Origin: Sclerurus mexicanus
Lineage: Eukaryota > Chordata > Aves > Passeriformes > Furnariidae
Direction of reading: 5' to 3'
Length of the DNA stretch: 64,000 bases
NCBI GenBank assembly: GCA_013396755.1
Contig: VWZF01002698.1
Location: forward strand, 838,795-902,794
The notes under the pieces are model-generated. The model was not told the origin of the DNA. It was given only the letters and a program-made list of their open reading frames with translations, and made no database searches. Below, in pieces: positions 53,401 through 64,000 of the stretch (the stretch's first letter is position 1; each line of letters starts with the position of its first letter). The position numbers and the translations under genes are program-made.

Positions 53401-55068
53401 GCTGATCATATCAATTCCACTGCAAGCTTATTTTTAGCACTATATATTCAGCCTTCCTAGTGGTGCGAAATCATGTTTATACTTTCTCTGCAGCTGTCAG
53501 CCTGTTCAACATGAGCTATTTCCATTTGTTTGAGAAGGCTCTGAATTTGCAAAGTCTTATCCCTAAGTATCTGCTAATTCAACACAAAGACATCTGAAGA
53601 TTAATTTGCACTAGCTTAAATATAACAGTGTACTGATTGAATAGAACCTCATCAATGCTTTACAGGGTAATATCTTTAACAGATTATTTAGAAGTACGCA
53701 AACAGAATAGCATTTCAGCTCTGAAAACAAACACTTTAAAATTATACAACAACACACTTATGGGTCCTGATTTTTCTCTTTCCATACTGTATCTAGTATG
53801 AGCCCTTTGAAAAAAAAATATACAGCCATATGAATTAAACTGTATTACAATGCAAGGCATAAGGGGATAGAATTAATTATGGCATAAAACTGTGACCATT
53901 CTGAAAATTTGAATAAGTCAGTGAATTCAAAACAATGTTTCAGATTTTTAACATTATTCCCAGGGTGGGCTTTTGATTTGTCTTTAAAACACAAGACTTC
54001 TTAAAAATCGCTATGAACAATTTTAATATCCTCACCTACTAGAAACAATGAATGACAATTACAAATTTAGCACCCAGAAATTAAAATTTTTATGCAAGCT
54101 TTATGACTCCTTACACTAGCTAGTCTTAGGAGATGGCTTGTATCTCACAGAACAAAAATGCTTGATAGTAGAAATGGCTACTGGCAGGTAACTCAATTTC
54201 ACATCCCAGAGTAACTTTAAATATTATTGTAACTCCAAGGACTTACTGAATTTTCAAGGTCTGCTGATATGATATATAGTTTGACAGTAAAATTCAGTTT
54301 AAAAGCCAAAAAAAGAATATGCTGTCTTTAATAGGACTACTTTATGTTCTCAGCATTAATAGTGAAGTGAAACTGCTCAAAAGTACACCAGAGTAAACAC
54401 TGTGGGAGAAACCTTAAGTTAATTGAAAAACATTTAATGTGACTAATCTTCAATATTTTTACCTTTGTATCTCCAAAAGCTGATCTGACAACACTATTAT
54501 GGGACACTCAAGCATGACTGACTTTCTGTGAATCAGAAGATGCTCAGAAGGACCTACTCAGGGTTGGTAGTTTTCTCTCCAGCCTACCAGTAGCTCACAT
54601 CTCATTTACGTCTGCCAGGACAGACCTGTCGATAAAGGTAACTCAAGACTGACACTTTTTCCAGTTTCAAGGCTATTTCATGTCACCAGATTGAAATAAT
54701 CTATACAAGTCCAGAAAAATCAACACCAAGTGCAGCTACCATTAGAAAAATAAATTTAATCTATGGCATGCATCTTTCACAGATTCCAATCTCTGTCACA
54801 GTTTTAATACTTTCAAGTAAAATGCATAGAAATGTTCAGAAAAAAAGTAACAGAATAACTTGCTTGCCACTCTCATAAGTTAAGTAGACAACTAATGTCA
54901 ACCTTGACTAAGCAAGAACTAACTTACAGAGCCTGTGTCTCTGTTCAAGACAGGACTAGGAAGTGCATACTGGTGGTTATCACAGAACACCTGACATGAA
55001 GATTCACATTCTAATCTTACCTCACTATAATTAATTCAAACATCCCTAACATTAAAATACTGACAGTA

Positions 55069-55147
55069 GAAGTTTAAAAAAAAGAGTATTTTTTAAAACA
55101 AATTCTAAGAAACACCTCAGTGAGCCGTGCATTAGTAAAACATTCTA
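55069..55147 (+). repeat. Left terminal inverted repeat
   Basis: 79 bp, starting gaagtttaaaaaaaagagta and ending agtaaaacattcta. It pairs with 55592-55668. Confidence 0.85.
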
Positions 55148-55591
55148 ACACTCAACTTGTAAGAAAACAAGTAATCTTCTATTCTTAGAGTTCATTCCAG
55201 CACCTCTAGAAACCAGACGCCACCCTAAAAATATATAGCTGGCCAAGTTCTAGGTGTCCTGTTCAGGCCAGAAATATACAAACTCTGGTAACACAGTTCA
55301 AAGTGCACTCTGGACTAGCAGATACCTAAACTGCTTCATCAGAAGTTGCCATCACTAGCTCCCACCTCATAGATGTGTAAGTGGAGGCAAAACAGGTAAC
55401 GTGACCCATTTTTAGGCTACTGAAGAGGCCATTATCAAAATTTTCAACACCATTGAAATAGCCTTACACTTAGTCCTGTATTTTACCTCTAAGTCAACAC
55501 TTCAGCCATGGTTGGTCTTATCAGGCCATAAAATCTGTTTTAACTACCTGTCCTCTGGCTCTTTTAGGAACCATAAGCTTATCAATAAGGG

Positions 55592-55668
55592 TAGAATGTT
55601 TTACTAATGCACTGCTCACTGAGGTGTTTCTTAGAGTTTGTTTTAAAAAATACTCTTTTTTAAACTTC
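55592..55668 (-). repeat. Right terminal inverted repeat
   Basis: 77 bp. On the minus strand it starts gaagtttaaaaaagagta and ends agtaaaacattcta. Beyond the arms the two sides diverge quickly. Confidence 0.85.
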
Positions 55669-57121
55669 TGGTTTTCCTTCTCCTAGTCATGTCCCTCAGA
55701 ATGCTGTAATTAACAGTGGGGCTCAAATAAGCTAGAAAGAGCTAGAAGCAGTGGCTCCTTTGTCTTACAGCTGGATGGAATCCTCTCCTTATGATACTAT
55801 AGAAGAAAAAAGAAATCTCACAGAACCCATTCATTTAGTAGCAGCTTGGTACTTGCAAATAACACTGAGGGTACCTAAGGTAGACTAACTCAAACAGCCT
55901 GAAAAACAAGGGCAGAAGAGAAGACTTTTTTGACCAGAATCCAGCCAAGAACAGTCACTCCAAATACCAAAGTGCTGTGCAACCTGAAATTTGTATACTC
56001 TTTGGAGTAGCAAGAGTCAGAAGTGAGGGACACAATCCAAATGCAGTGGTCACAATATTTTTTGAAGGAAAACTACTGCTGACTGGAAGAAAAGCAATAC
56101 AGTCCTAATTGCAAAAGGGACTACTTGTTCATGTTGACAGTGTGATTAAATATCTTTCTGAAGCTTCTAAAGGGAGGTAGTGCTTTGCAAGAAGCATATT
56201 TCACCACTCTGAAAATGTAAATTGAAAGACCTCCAGCTGCCCACTGTTCCTCTCATTAGAGGCAATATTCTAATTTACCATCCACAAACTTACACTTGAG
56301 GAAAAGGAAGCAGGGAGTTGTATTTCAATATAAATGGACAGAGCATAAAGATACGCAATGCAGAAATGCAAAGATACACACAGAAATTCTATTTAAAGAT
56401 TTAGAAGTGAAGGCTCTTCCCTAAAACCTCAGCAGAACATAATTCTCTGTGCTACAGCAGAGGAAATCTGTCAGGAGACTGCAAGTACCTCAAGGTGTCA
56501 TTGTTAATCAGTCCATTATTTAACTGCAGGAACTTTTCTCCAAATCAAGCCAGCAGACGTTCTGTAATACCTAACCTGTAATTCATCAAGCTTTTCATCT
56601 TCTAAGCCAAAACTAGTCCTCAAGCTCCCCATACAACAGGGCATGAGCCAAGGCCACAAGCTGGGCACCTACATAATCCTTTTTTTATAAATACGAAGCA
56701 GAAACTCTCATGCAGCCTCCATACTGTGCACAAGTTCATAAACACATAATAAATTAAATATAGAGAAAAATAGTCGCCAATGAGACCACAGTCCTGGACT
56801 CCAGCTTTCCAAAAAGGGTATCCATCATACTGACACTGAAAACACTCATAGTTATGCCTATTCTAGTGAAGCATTCACAAAGCACCTTTTATCTGAAGGA
56901 AAAACCATCATCTAGAAATAGCGTGATGAAATTCCACCAGTGAGTCCAGAAAATCTGTTTTGTTTCTCCACAAACCCCAGAATGTTGGAGCATTTGCTAA
57001 TCTAAGAATTCTGTCTTGAAGTATTACTGCAGAAAATTTCAAGATCTTAAAAAATGGGAGGGGGGGGGTGAGGGCTTTGTAGGACAAAAGAAGGGAGTAT
57101 GCTTTTTGTAGTTGTACTCAC

Positions 57122-57297
57122 ATCGAAAAGGTGATGCAGGTTGATCCTGGCCCAGTCTCAGTGGTAATGAGCCCTCGGTAGATTGTTCTCCTGAAATCAC
57201 TTTTTTTACTGGATAATATTTGGGCTTAATCACATATTCCTGTGTTTGGCCATGATGAAGATTCATCATCAGTGTCTGAGATGAAAGGGGTATCATC
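57122..57297 (-). CDS. LTBP1: LTBP1 long-isoform internal exon (linker between EGF-like 1 and EGF-like 2)
   Basis: This 176-bp exon encodes about 58 residues found only in the long isoform. The acceptor reads ccaaaacag|GATGATA and the donor CGAT|GTGAGT. The reading includes PLSSQ, HHGQTQEYV, KPKYYP, SGEQSTEG and ends SPFR, matching the LTBP1L region before EGF-like 2. It contains no cysteine, so it is an extended linker rather than a folded EGF or TB module. The incoming phase needs two bases from the previous exon. The outgoing phase leaves a single T, which joins TG at 39375 to make a leucine codon, giving ...FR-L-G-N-H-T. The preceding exon was not found between 57298 and 64000 and probably lies beyond the window. 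The in-frame ATG at the exon start (57296) is not an initiation codon, because a clear acceptor precedes it. Confidence 0.93.
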
Positions 57298-60200
57298 CTG
57301 TTTTGGAAAAAGGTAGAAGAGACAGAATGATGTAAGAATTAATAACTTAGACTTGGGAACTAGTGGTAAAAATATTGAGGACAAATTCATCTGTATTCCA
57401 GGTTCTTAAAATACAGTTTGGGAAACTTACTAGCTTCCAAGTAAGCACCTGATTTTCCATTGCACATTGCATTCTCATTATCTTGTCAGCTCAACAAACA
57501 CCTAACAGATAAAGACTACAGGGATTATATGACTTCCTTTTTGACATGGCAAGAGGAATATCACAGACAGCTCAGAAAACAGGGAGTACAATAAAGCCCT
57601 GCTCAAAATCATGAGTTGCAGCTCAACTTCATTAACACACAGAGCAGCAGTGCATTCAAACCTTTCTCAATTTCTTACAATTGTCATTTCACACCAGGTA
57701 TATTAAGTAGAACCTATACCCAGCTGATTTTCTCCTTCTGTCCCCAGAAACCCCAAGCACTGCTCCTCTTTCCCTTTTTCAGCCTGCTTCCCATGTCATC
57801 AAGTCTGTTTCCCAGAATCACATTACTTTCCCCATCCACTTTCTTGGCCGGCAATATCGAACATCTCTGACAAAAGTCCCATAATCACATGGCCTCCCTT
57901 AACAGCAAAACTATTTCCCCTTCCTGTTAAACAAGATAATTCCTTCAAACTCACAGATTCCCTCACTGTCAATCCCAGTTACTTACTTGTATTGTTAGAT
58001 TCTTATGATCTCAGCTCTCACTGCCCAAGGCCTTGCCAACTTTCAATAACAATTCCTTCCTCTCCCTGTCAAAACTCCCATGGTTGTTTAGCTACCATCA
58101 GCAGCAAGAATCATTTTTTCACTAACCAACTGGCCTTCACTCTTCCACAGCACTCCCCAGCAATAAATGGGGCAGCAGACTGGGCAGCCCTTAGCCACAT
58201 TCAATGAACCTGCAACCTGCTCTGGGGCCCTGGACTGCCAAATCCCACTGCCTCACAAGTAACAGCACATCTTCAAGTAGTAAACATACTAATAGCATGC
58301 CTTCACATAGTCATAGTGTAGTTCAGACTGTAAAGACACGTTCCTCAGAGAGTAGTGTTAACTACTAACCTAAAAACAGTGCCTATTAAGACTACATTGT
58401 CATTTGCTCAAATGAAGGCAAAAAGAGTGGGATGCTGTAAGCCTCCCTCATTTTATTCTTGACTGACGGTCTGTTATTAGTCTTCAAAAATAGAAAAGCT
58501 ATGGAATTTGTAACAATCACTCCTCAGAGCCACAGTTCTGCAGGGTAAATAACTGTCCTCTGAGAATAACTCACCATCCCTATATCATAGAGGACAGCTG
58601 AGCAGCATTTCCCACAGTGGTGAGACCTCTGAGGTTCAGCTAAGAAGTTAGATGATTGTTGCATTGTTTTTCAACATGTGGAGCCTGAGCCACCCCTTAT
58701 CTCCAAAGCAATGCCTAGTTCCTTGGTCATGTTATTCAAGATGCTTAGTAACTGCCATAGCCAATGGATTTGTGGTTAGAACGAACAATGGGCTTTTGTC
58801 CTACACAGATGCTCTTGTTAACTTGGATCGGTTTGAGAAAAAGAGCATTCATTAACAGTGACATTCTATGACTCCTATGTAGGACAGAAACATAACTGCA
58901 CAGGCTGTGTCCAAGTCAGTCTTTTCTAATACAGTATTTACAGTTTCATTATGTTCAGAAAAAATCATTTCCCTGACTAAGAAAGAATACTGTACATCTA
59001 TGTTGTCTTTAGGTTTCCTACCAGCAGATCGATGAGGCACTTCAGGGACACTGGAGGTCAGGCTCAGAATTCAAAACATTCTGCTAATAAGTATCACCAG
59101 GAAGCCCTTAGCCTGAGATAAAACTGGAGTTGCTGCCTTCAATACTGCTTACACATGAAATTCATTTCTTTAAAGAGTCACTGCAATCATTCCTGCACAA
59201 CCTGTTTTTTCTAACAGACCTCATTTGATGCCCATGTAGAAGGACATCTATTTCTGTTCTTGGATGTGAGCATTTATACTGACTGTATAAGCAGGCCTTG
59301 ACAACAGAGCTCAAAATATGACACACAGATGCTGCCATTTAAGTGGCTGAGTGGTTTTTGTTAAGGCTATAGCATGTTGTAAAGCATTGCTGCATCCAAG
59401 AATAGTTAATGTTGGAAGGAACCACAGGTGGGAGCAACAGGTTCAACCTCTCAACTCAAGGAGGGTCTTCCTAATCAACCCCTGATTGGCCATCCCTTAA
59501 TGATCTTTGCTGCCCTCCACTGGAGCCAGTCCAGGAGCTCCACGTCACTCTTGTACTGATGAGCCCAAAACTGGGCATAGCACTACAGATGTGGCCTCAC
59601 TAGGGCTGAGTAGAGGGACAGTATCACCTCCCTCAATCTACTTGCAATACTCTTCCTAATGCACTTCAGGATACCACTGACCTTCTTGTCCATAGCTGGC
59701 TCATGGACAGCTTGTTGTCCACCAGATCCCCCAGGTCCTTCCCTGCAGAGCTGCATTCCAGCAGGTCAGTCCCCAGCCTGTACTGGTGCAGGGGGTTTTA
59801 CTCTTTCTCAGGTGCAGGACCCTGCATTTGGCTTTGCTGAATTTCAGACAGTTCTTCTCTGTCCATCTCTCCAACCTATCATGAACCTTCTACAAAGCAC
59901 TCTAAGGTATCAACCACTCCTCTCAGTTTTGTTTTGTCAGTGAACTTGCTGAGGAGGCATCTGCTGCTCCATCCAAGTCACTGATGAATAAGTGAACAAT
60001 ACTGGACCCAATATCAAGCCTTGGGAGACATCACCAATGACAGGTCTCCAACTAGACACTGTGCCACTGATTAAAACCCTCTGGGATCTGCCATTCAGCC
60101 AGTCCTCAATCCACCTCACTGTCCACTCATCCAGTCTACACTTCCTGAGTTTGCCAGTGAGGATGTTGTGATGGACAGTGTTGAAAGCCTTTCTGAAGTT

Positions 60201-63200
60201 CAGGTAGACAATATTCGCTCCTCTCCCCTCATCCATCCAGGCAGCTTTGCCATTGTAGAAGACAATCAGGTTAGTGAAGCATAATTTACCCTTCAGTGAA
60301 TCCATGCTAACTACTTCTGATCACCTTCTCGCTTTCCATGTGTTTAAAGATAGCCTACAGAATGAGGCACTCCATGACCTTCACAGAGATCAAGGGGAGG
60401 CTGGTATATCAGTTCCCAGTTCCCTGGGTACTCCCTTCTTGCCCTTTTTGAAAACCAGGGTGACATTTGCTTTTCTCTAGTCCTTAGGCACCTCTCCTGA
60501 CTGCCATGGCCTTTCAAAGTCAACCATGAGTGGCCCAGCTATAGTGTCTGCCATCTCCCTCAGCACTCTCATGGATGCATCCCACCATGGCCCATAGACT
60601 TGGAGATAAGAAGTTTGCCTAGGATCTCAAACGAAATCCTCCTTGCACAAGAAAAAAATCTTCCTTCCACCATTCCCTTTCCCTGGTCTGGACTGGAGAT
60701 GATTGAGGATTGGTCTCAGTATAGAATGATGGACAGAAGGTGTTCAGTATCTCTGCCTTCTCTGTATCCTCTCTCACCAGACTCCCTGCTCCATTCAGTA
60801 ACCAGCAGGGTTTTTGCTATTCATGACTTTGAAGAAGCCTTTCTTGCTGTGCTTGATATCTTTGGCCAGATTTTTAATTCCAGATGGGCCTTGGCCTTCC
60901 ATGTTGCATTTCTGCATACTCTGAAGTACTCCATATTTGTTCTAAGTAGTCTGTCCCTGCTTCCTGTGTATCTATCCTGTCTGTGCTTGAGTATTGACAG
61001 GAGCTCCGTGTTCAACCACACAGGTCTCTTGCCCTCTATGCTCAATTTCTTGCTCATCAGGATGGACCAGTTTTGAGCCTGGAGCAAGTAGTGCTTGACT
61101 TCTGACCAGCTCTCTTGGAACCTTCTTTCCTGCAGGCACATTCCCAGGAGATTTCTCCAAGAAGGTCCCTGAAGAGGCTAAAGCTAACTCTCCTGAAGTC
61201 CAGGGTTGTGTACTTAAATGCTGCCCTCCTTCCTTCATGCAAGACTCCACAATCTCATGGTCACTGTAGGCAAGGCTGCCCCAACCTCCAGATGTTTAAA
61301 AAGGCCTTCCTTGTTTATTGGTACAAGGCCCTTCTATTTTTATTACCTTTTATATTGACACACTGTAGCCCAACTGTCAGTCTACAATAAATTATACTGT
61401 AACACTTGAAACTTAAACAAAATTCAAAAAAAATATTTTAAAAAACCCAACAACACACCATGCCATATCAAAAACATGAATGCCATACACTGGATGCTTA
61501 ACCACCAGAATTTACAGAAGTTGCCTCTTCCTTTCTTCTCAAGTATTGTAATTTTTTTCCATAATTTAGTTTATATGAAATATTAATGTTAATAAACTAC
61601 TGTTAAAACAGTTAAAAAAGTAAGCTTTGTTCTTTGTTTCAGTAGTACACAGGAAAGCTGTAATCTTTAGAAACTCCAGTTCTTTAGAAGGAAACACCTT
61701 CACATGATGTGCGACTTGTTAATCTTCAATATAGACTAAGTCACTTATTCTTGAATCACTTACAGTAGTCACATGAAACCAACGTCAAGACTTGTCTAGG
61801 CCCTTTTTCTTGCATATTTATGCTCAGGTTTGATGATCTTGGCATATAACTACCAAAGATCCTGAGCACAGGTCCACAAGTGTTTAGACGTTCCCCAGTA
61901 TTCTGAGCAGCTTGACTCGTCTTGCTCACCAGAAGTGCAGTTCCACTAGGAGCTGATATGGTCAAACATCAAAATATTCATGAGATCGTTTTGTTCTGGC
62001 TGTTCTTTTGATATTCAAATTCTTTGCAACATAACCTAGTTCTTAGAGATGTTAACCCATAATCCAAAGGATACCGCATACTGCATCTTCCACTGGAACC
62101 AAGGATACCCCTCTAATTAGGCCATGGGAGTTTGAAGAGACCAGCCACATAGCTCTATCAAGGACTTTGGTATAGATGCTAACAAAGGGCATGGATTTTT
62201 TCTTCCTAGACCAGGGGGTCCTTCAGTGCTGCAGGACTTTGAAGCAGAAAGATATGATTTCTAGTGGGCTCAGGAGCCCCCAGCACAAAACAGAAGCCAA
62301 GCCTGCTACTATGCTCAGATTCTTTTAGCAGTCCCAAGGTAAATGGCTCAGGTAGGTTACCATCAGAGTACACTAGTGTAGCAATGCTAGGCACTAAATG
62401 GAGTGTTTTCATCTATTCCTAGTTTTGGAATATCCAAATAAATAAGAATCAGGATAGACTAATTTCCTCAAAAGACCACTCAAGACTCAAAGCCTCTAAG
62501 AATAGCCAGTGCCTCTTGCTACCACAGTCCACAAGAGTATACTTGAAGTAGGTCACAGACACTCCAAACTAGGCTTTCATTATTTAAAACAAAGAAATTA
62601 AAGGCATACTCATCAACTCATGGCCATTCTACTTAACATTAAAACATAAATAGCTCTTATCTATTAATAACAACCATCACAAGTGACAGTATTTTATTGC
62701 TTCCCAATGTTGGTGTGTTGTTTGTTGCACATTTGAACACAACACAACTCAATGGAACCCCTTGCACACTGGTGAAATACAAAATATTCCAGTCCTGCTA
62801 AAGCTCCCTGTAGCATTAGGTAAAAAGATACAATCGACAGTTCCAATCTTTAAGTTCTGAATGAAATGCACAAGACTACACAGGAGTTCTGCGTTACACA
62901 GGCCGAATTTGCAGTTTTTAATTAGGTAGTCAAAACTGATATTAATTTAATAAACATATAAAACCTTTTCATTCCTGAAGTGCACACTATGCAGACAAAC
63001 AAACGTCTGACTGCATCTTCAACAAGCAACTAATGTGATAAATACTAATAAGGTTACAAGAGCACTACAGAGGGAGAAGAAACATTTGCAGCTATCATGC
63101 AACAGAAAGCTCTCTTGCTAAAAGCAAACAAGGAATGTGGCGTATCAGGGTAACTCTGGCAAGCAGAAATGAGGCCAGCAACATCTGGCATGAGAAGCAG

Positions 63201-64000
63201 TGTCTAGCCTAAGTCAAGCCTCACTGAGGTTCCTTTCCTTATTTTATTTACTGTAAGTCTCATGCTCCCATGCTTGGTTCCTAGCTAGCAACACTTTAAA
63301 AAAATAGGAGTTGCTAGTGCTATTGTATCACGCAAGCATACAAATTAATTCCTTCTTCACTACCTCCTCTCAAAGTCACAATGAAAAGTCAAAAGGAGAA
63401 GAAAACCAGCATTTTCTAAAACTATGAGATAGCAAAGAAAATATGCAGGCCAGTTCAAAAGGCACGAAAACAGAACTAAATCCCCCCACACACCCTGCAA
63501 ATTATTAAAATTCAGTTACTAGCTCAGCCTGACCTTTACCAGCTGTTTCCTTCTTCCACTGCTTCTCTGACACATATTTTTTTAAGATACATGAAAAAGT
63601 TTAACTTCCCAGATGATGATGAACAGATGGGATTTCTTCAAAGCCCTTTATATTAGCATATCTAACATTAATCAAGCATGGCCTCCTTCACAAGGCCTTA
63701 CCAGTCACTAGAGATGAAAGAGAGGAAGTGCTCAGCTTTTCTTTCTCTTCATCACTGCAAAAATTCTGCACAGAACTGATTTTATGTACAAATACCTATT
63801 TTTAATGCACACTTAGAGGTCCTATCCCTGAAATACAGTGCAAAGCCTGCAAAAGAAGCACTGAGGCCTGTATACCCTAAAACAACTAGGGTTGCATTCA
63901 TTATAGAACTGCCTTGACTTTATATCTTTGCAATACATTTTTCCTCAGGCAAAATTTTGCAAAGCCAGTGCTTTGGATATCACTAATTTATTTTAATACC
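57298..64000 (-). other. LTBP1: LTBP1L intron (partial) upstream of the 57122 exon
   Basis: It contains a degenerate CR1 at 59403-61310. The rest (57.3-59.4 and 61.3-64.0 kb) shows no exon, gene or recognisable repeat. The preceding LTBP1L exon was looked for on the minus strand and not found. Confidence 0.75.
59403..61310 (-). mobile_element. Degenerate CR1 LINE, about 1.9 kb, minus orientation
   Basis: Read right to left, 61300-60800 encodes the linker before the reverse transcriptase (RPVWLNTELL, LRTNMEYF). 60305-59937 encodes reverse transcriptase palm sequence (YLNFRKAFNTVHHNIL, WIEDWLNGRSQRV, SQGLILGPVLF). The motif A aspartate is replaced by asparagine, and the catalytic YADD box is not intact in frame. 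59930-59403 is CR1-like 3' sequence (gcaggaccctgcatttggct, tccactggagccagtccagg) ending at ttccaacatt. It is a dead copy of an older subfamily. Confidence 0.92.

Larger units (their letters stand above)
55069..55668. mobile_element. Candidate non-autonomous DNA transposon (MITE-like) with long terminal inverted repeats
   Basis: Arms at 55069-55147 and 55592-55668 are reverse complements with two substitutions and one 2-nt A-run length difference over 77 aligned bases. Both outer ends read GAAGTTTAAAAAA inward. The 444-bp interior has no long open frame and no transposase motif. The left flank is TA and the right flank TG, which could be a Tc1/mariner TA duplication with one transition. No 8-bp duplication was seen, which argues against hAT. 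I do not recognise the family. Confidence 0.7.
39716..57121 (-). other. LTBP1: Intron of the LTBP1 long transcript, upstream of the LTBP1S promoter
   Basis: Transcribed only in long-isoform pre-mRNA. Contents recognised: CR1 fragments at 41740-42345 and 45958-46106, an A-rich tract with one N at about 45211-45302, short tandem duplications at 50420-50472, and the 600-bp inverted-repeat element at 55069-55668. From 46.1 to 55.0 kb no repeat family is recognisable by eye. Confidence 0.8.
2671..57297 (-). other. LTBP1: LTBP1 gene body, partial (latent TGF-beta binding protein 1)
   Basis: This is the visible span of one spliced gene read right to left. Five coding blocks translate to segments I recognise as the N-terminal half of vertebrate LTBP1, in the right order. 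Every junction is GT-AG on the minus strand, and all phases fit: 57122 phase 1 into 39375; 39208 phase 1 into 17941; 17717 phase 1 into 14432; 14155 phase 0 into 2773; 2671 phase 1 outgoing. Introns inside the window are about 17.7, 21.3, 3.3 and 11.4 kb. The protein is an extracellular fibrillin-superfamily glycoprotein that disulfide-bonds the TGF-beta propeptide and anchors the latent complex in matrix (family knowledge). The propeptide-binding and C-terminal modules lie outside the window. The identification rests on remembered family sequence, not a database search. Confidence 0.95.

Noticed and set aside
59937..61250. Several minus-strand frames (122, 106 and 92 codons) resembling a gene
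   Set aside because: They are broken pieces of one CR1 LINE, with a catalytic aspartate replaced and frames disrupted.

Overview
This window is vertebrate nuclear DNA, almost certainly from a bird. It is AT-rich, gene-sparse and intronic. Its repeats are CR1 LINE fragments, several ending in the avian 'ATTCTATGAT'-type 3' tail, plus two LTRs of an abundant avian ERVL-like type. No bacterial features, CRISPR arrays, tRNA or rRNA genes were recognised.

The only protein-coding gene I can support is LTBP1 (latent TGF-beta binding protein 1), on the minus strand. It is represented by five coding blocks of its 5' half with good splice sites and matching phases. In transcript order they are: (1) 57297-57122, a long-isoform (LTBP1L) exon; (2) 39430-39208, the first coding exon of the short isoform (LTBP1S), which the long isoform enters at an internal acceptor (39375-39208); (3) 17941-17717, an EGF-like domain plus hinge; (4) 14432-14155, the rest of the hinge and the start of the first 8-Cys (TB/hybrid-type) module; (5) 2773-2671, most of that module. 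The gene runs off both ends: the LTBP1L start lies beyond 64000, and the module's last two cysteines and all later domains lie below position 1. The product is a secreted matrix glycoprotein that tethers latent TGF-beta.

Layout: 1-2670 intron with a CR1 at 695-1535; 2774-14154 intron with a short CR1 tail near 13.05 kb; 14433-17716 intron with nothing recognised; 17942-39207 a 21-kb intron with CR1s at 25.2 and 35.1 kb and two same-orientation LTRs at 28.6 and 30.3 kb; 39431-39720 the leader and probable promoter of LTBP1S, with an upstream ORF; 39431-57121 an intron of the long transcript with CR1s at 41.7 and 46.0 kb, an A-rich tract at 45.2 kb and a 600-bp element with near-perfect 77-79-bp terminal inverted repeats at 55.07-55.67 kb; 57298-64000 upstream LTBP1L intron with a 1.9-kb degenerate CR1.

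I found no convincing new multi-gene system. The observations most worth checking are the 600-bp inverted-repeat element, the stretch in LTBP1S exon 1 that is both signal-peptide code and splice acceptor for the long isoform, and the uORF ending 9 nt before the LTBP1S start codon.
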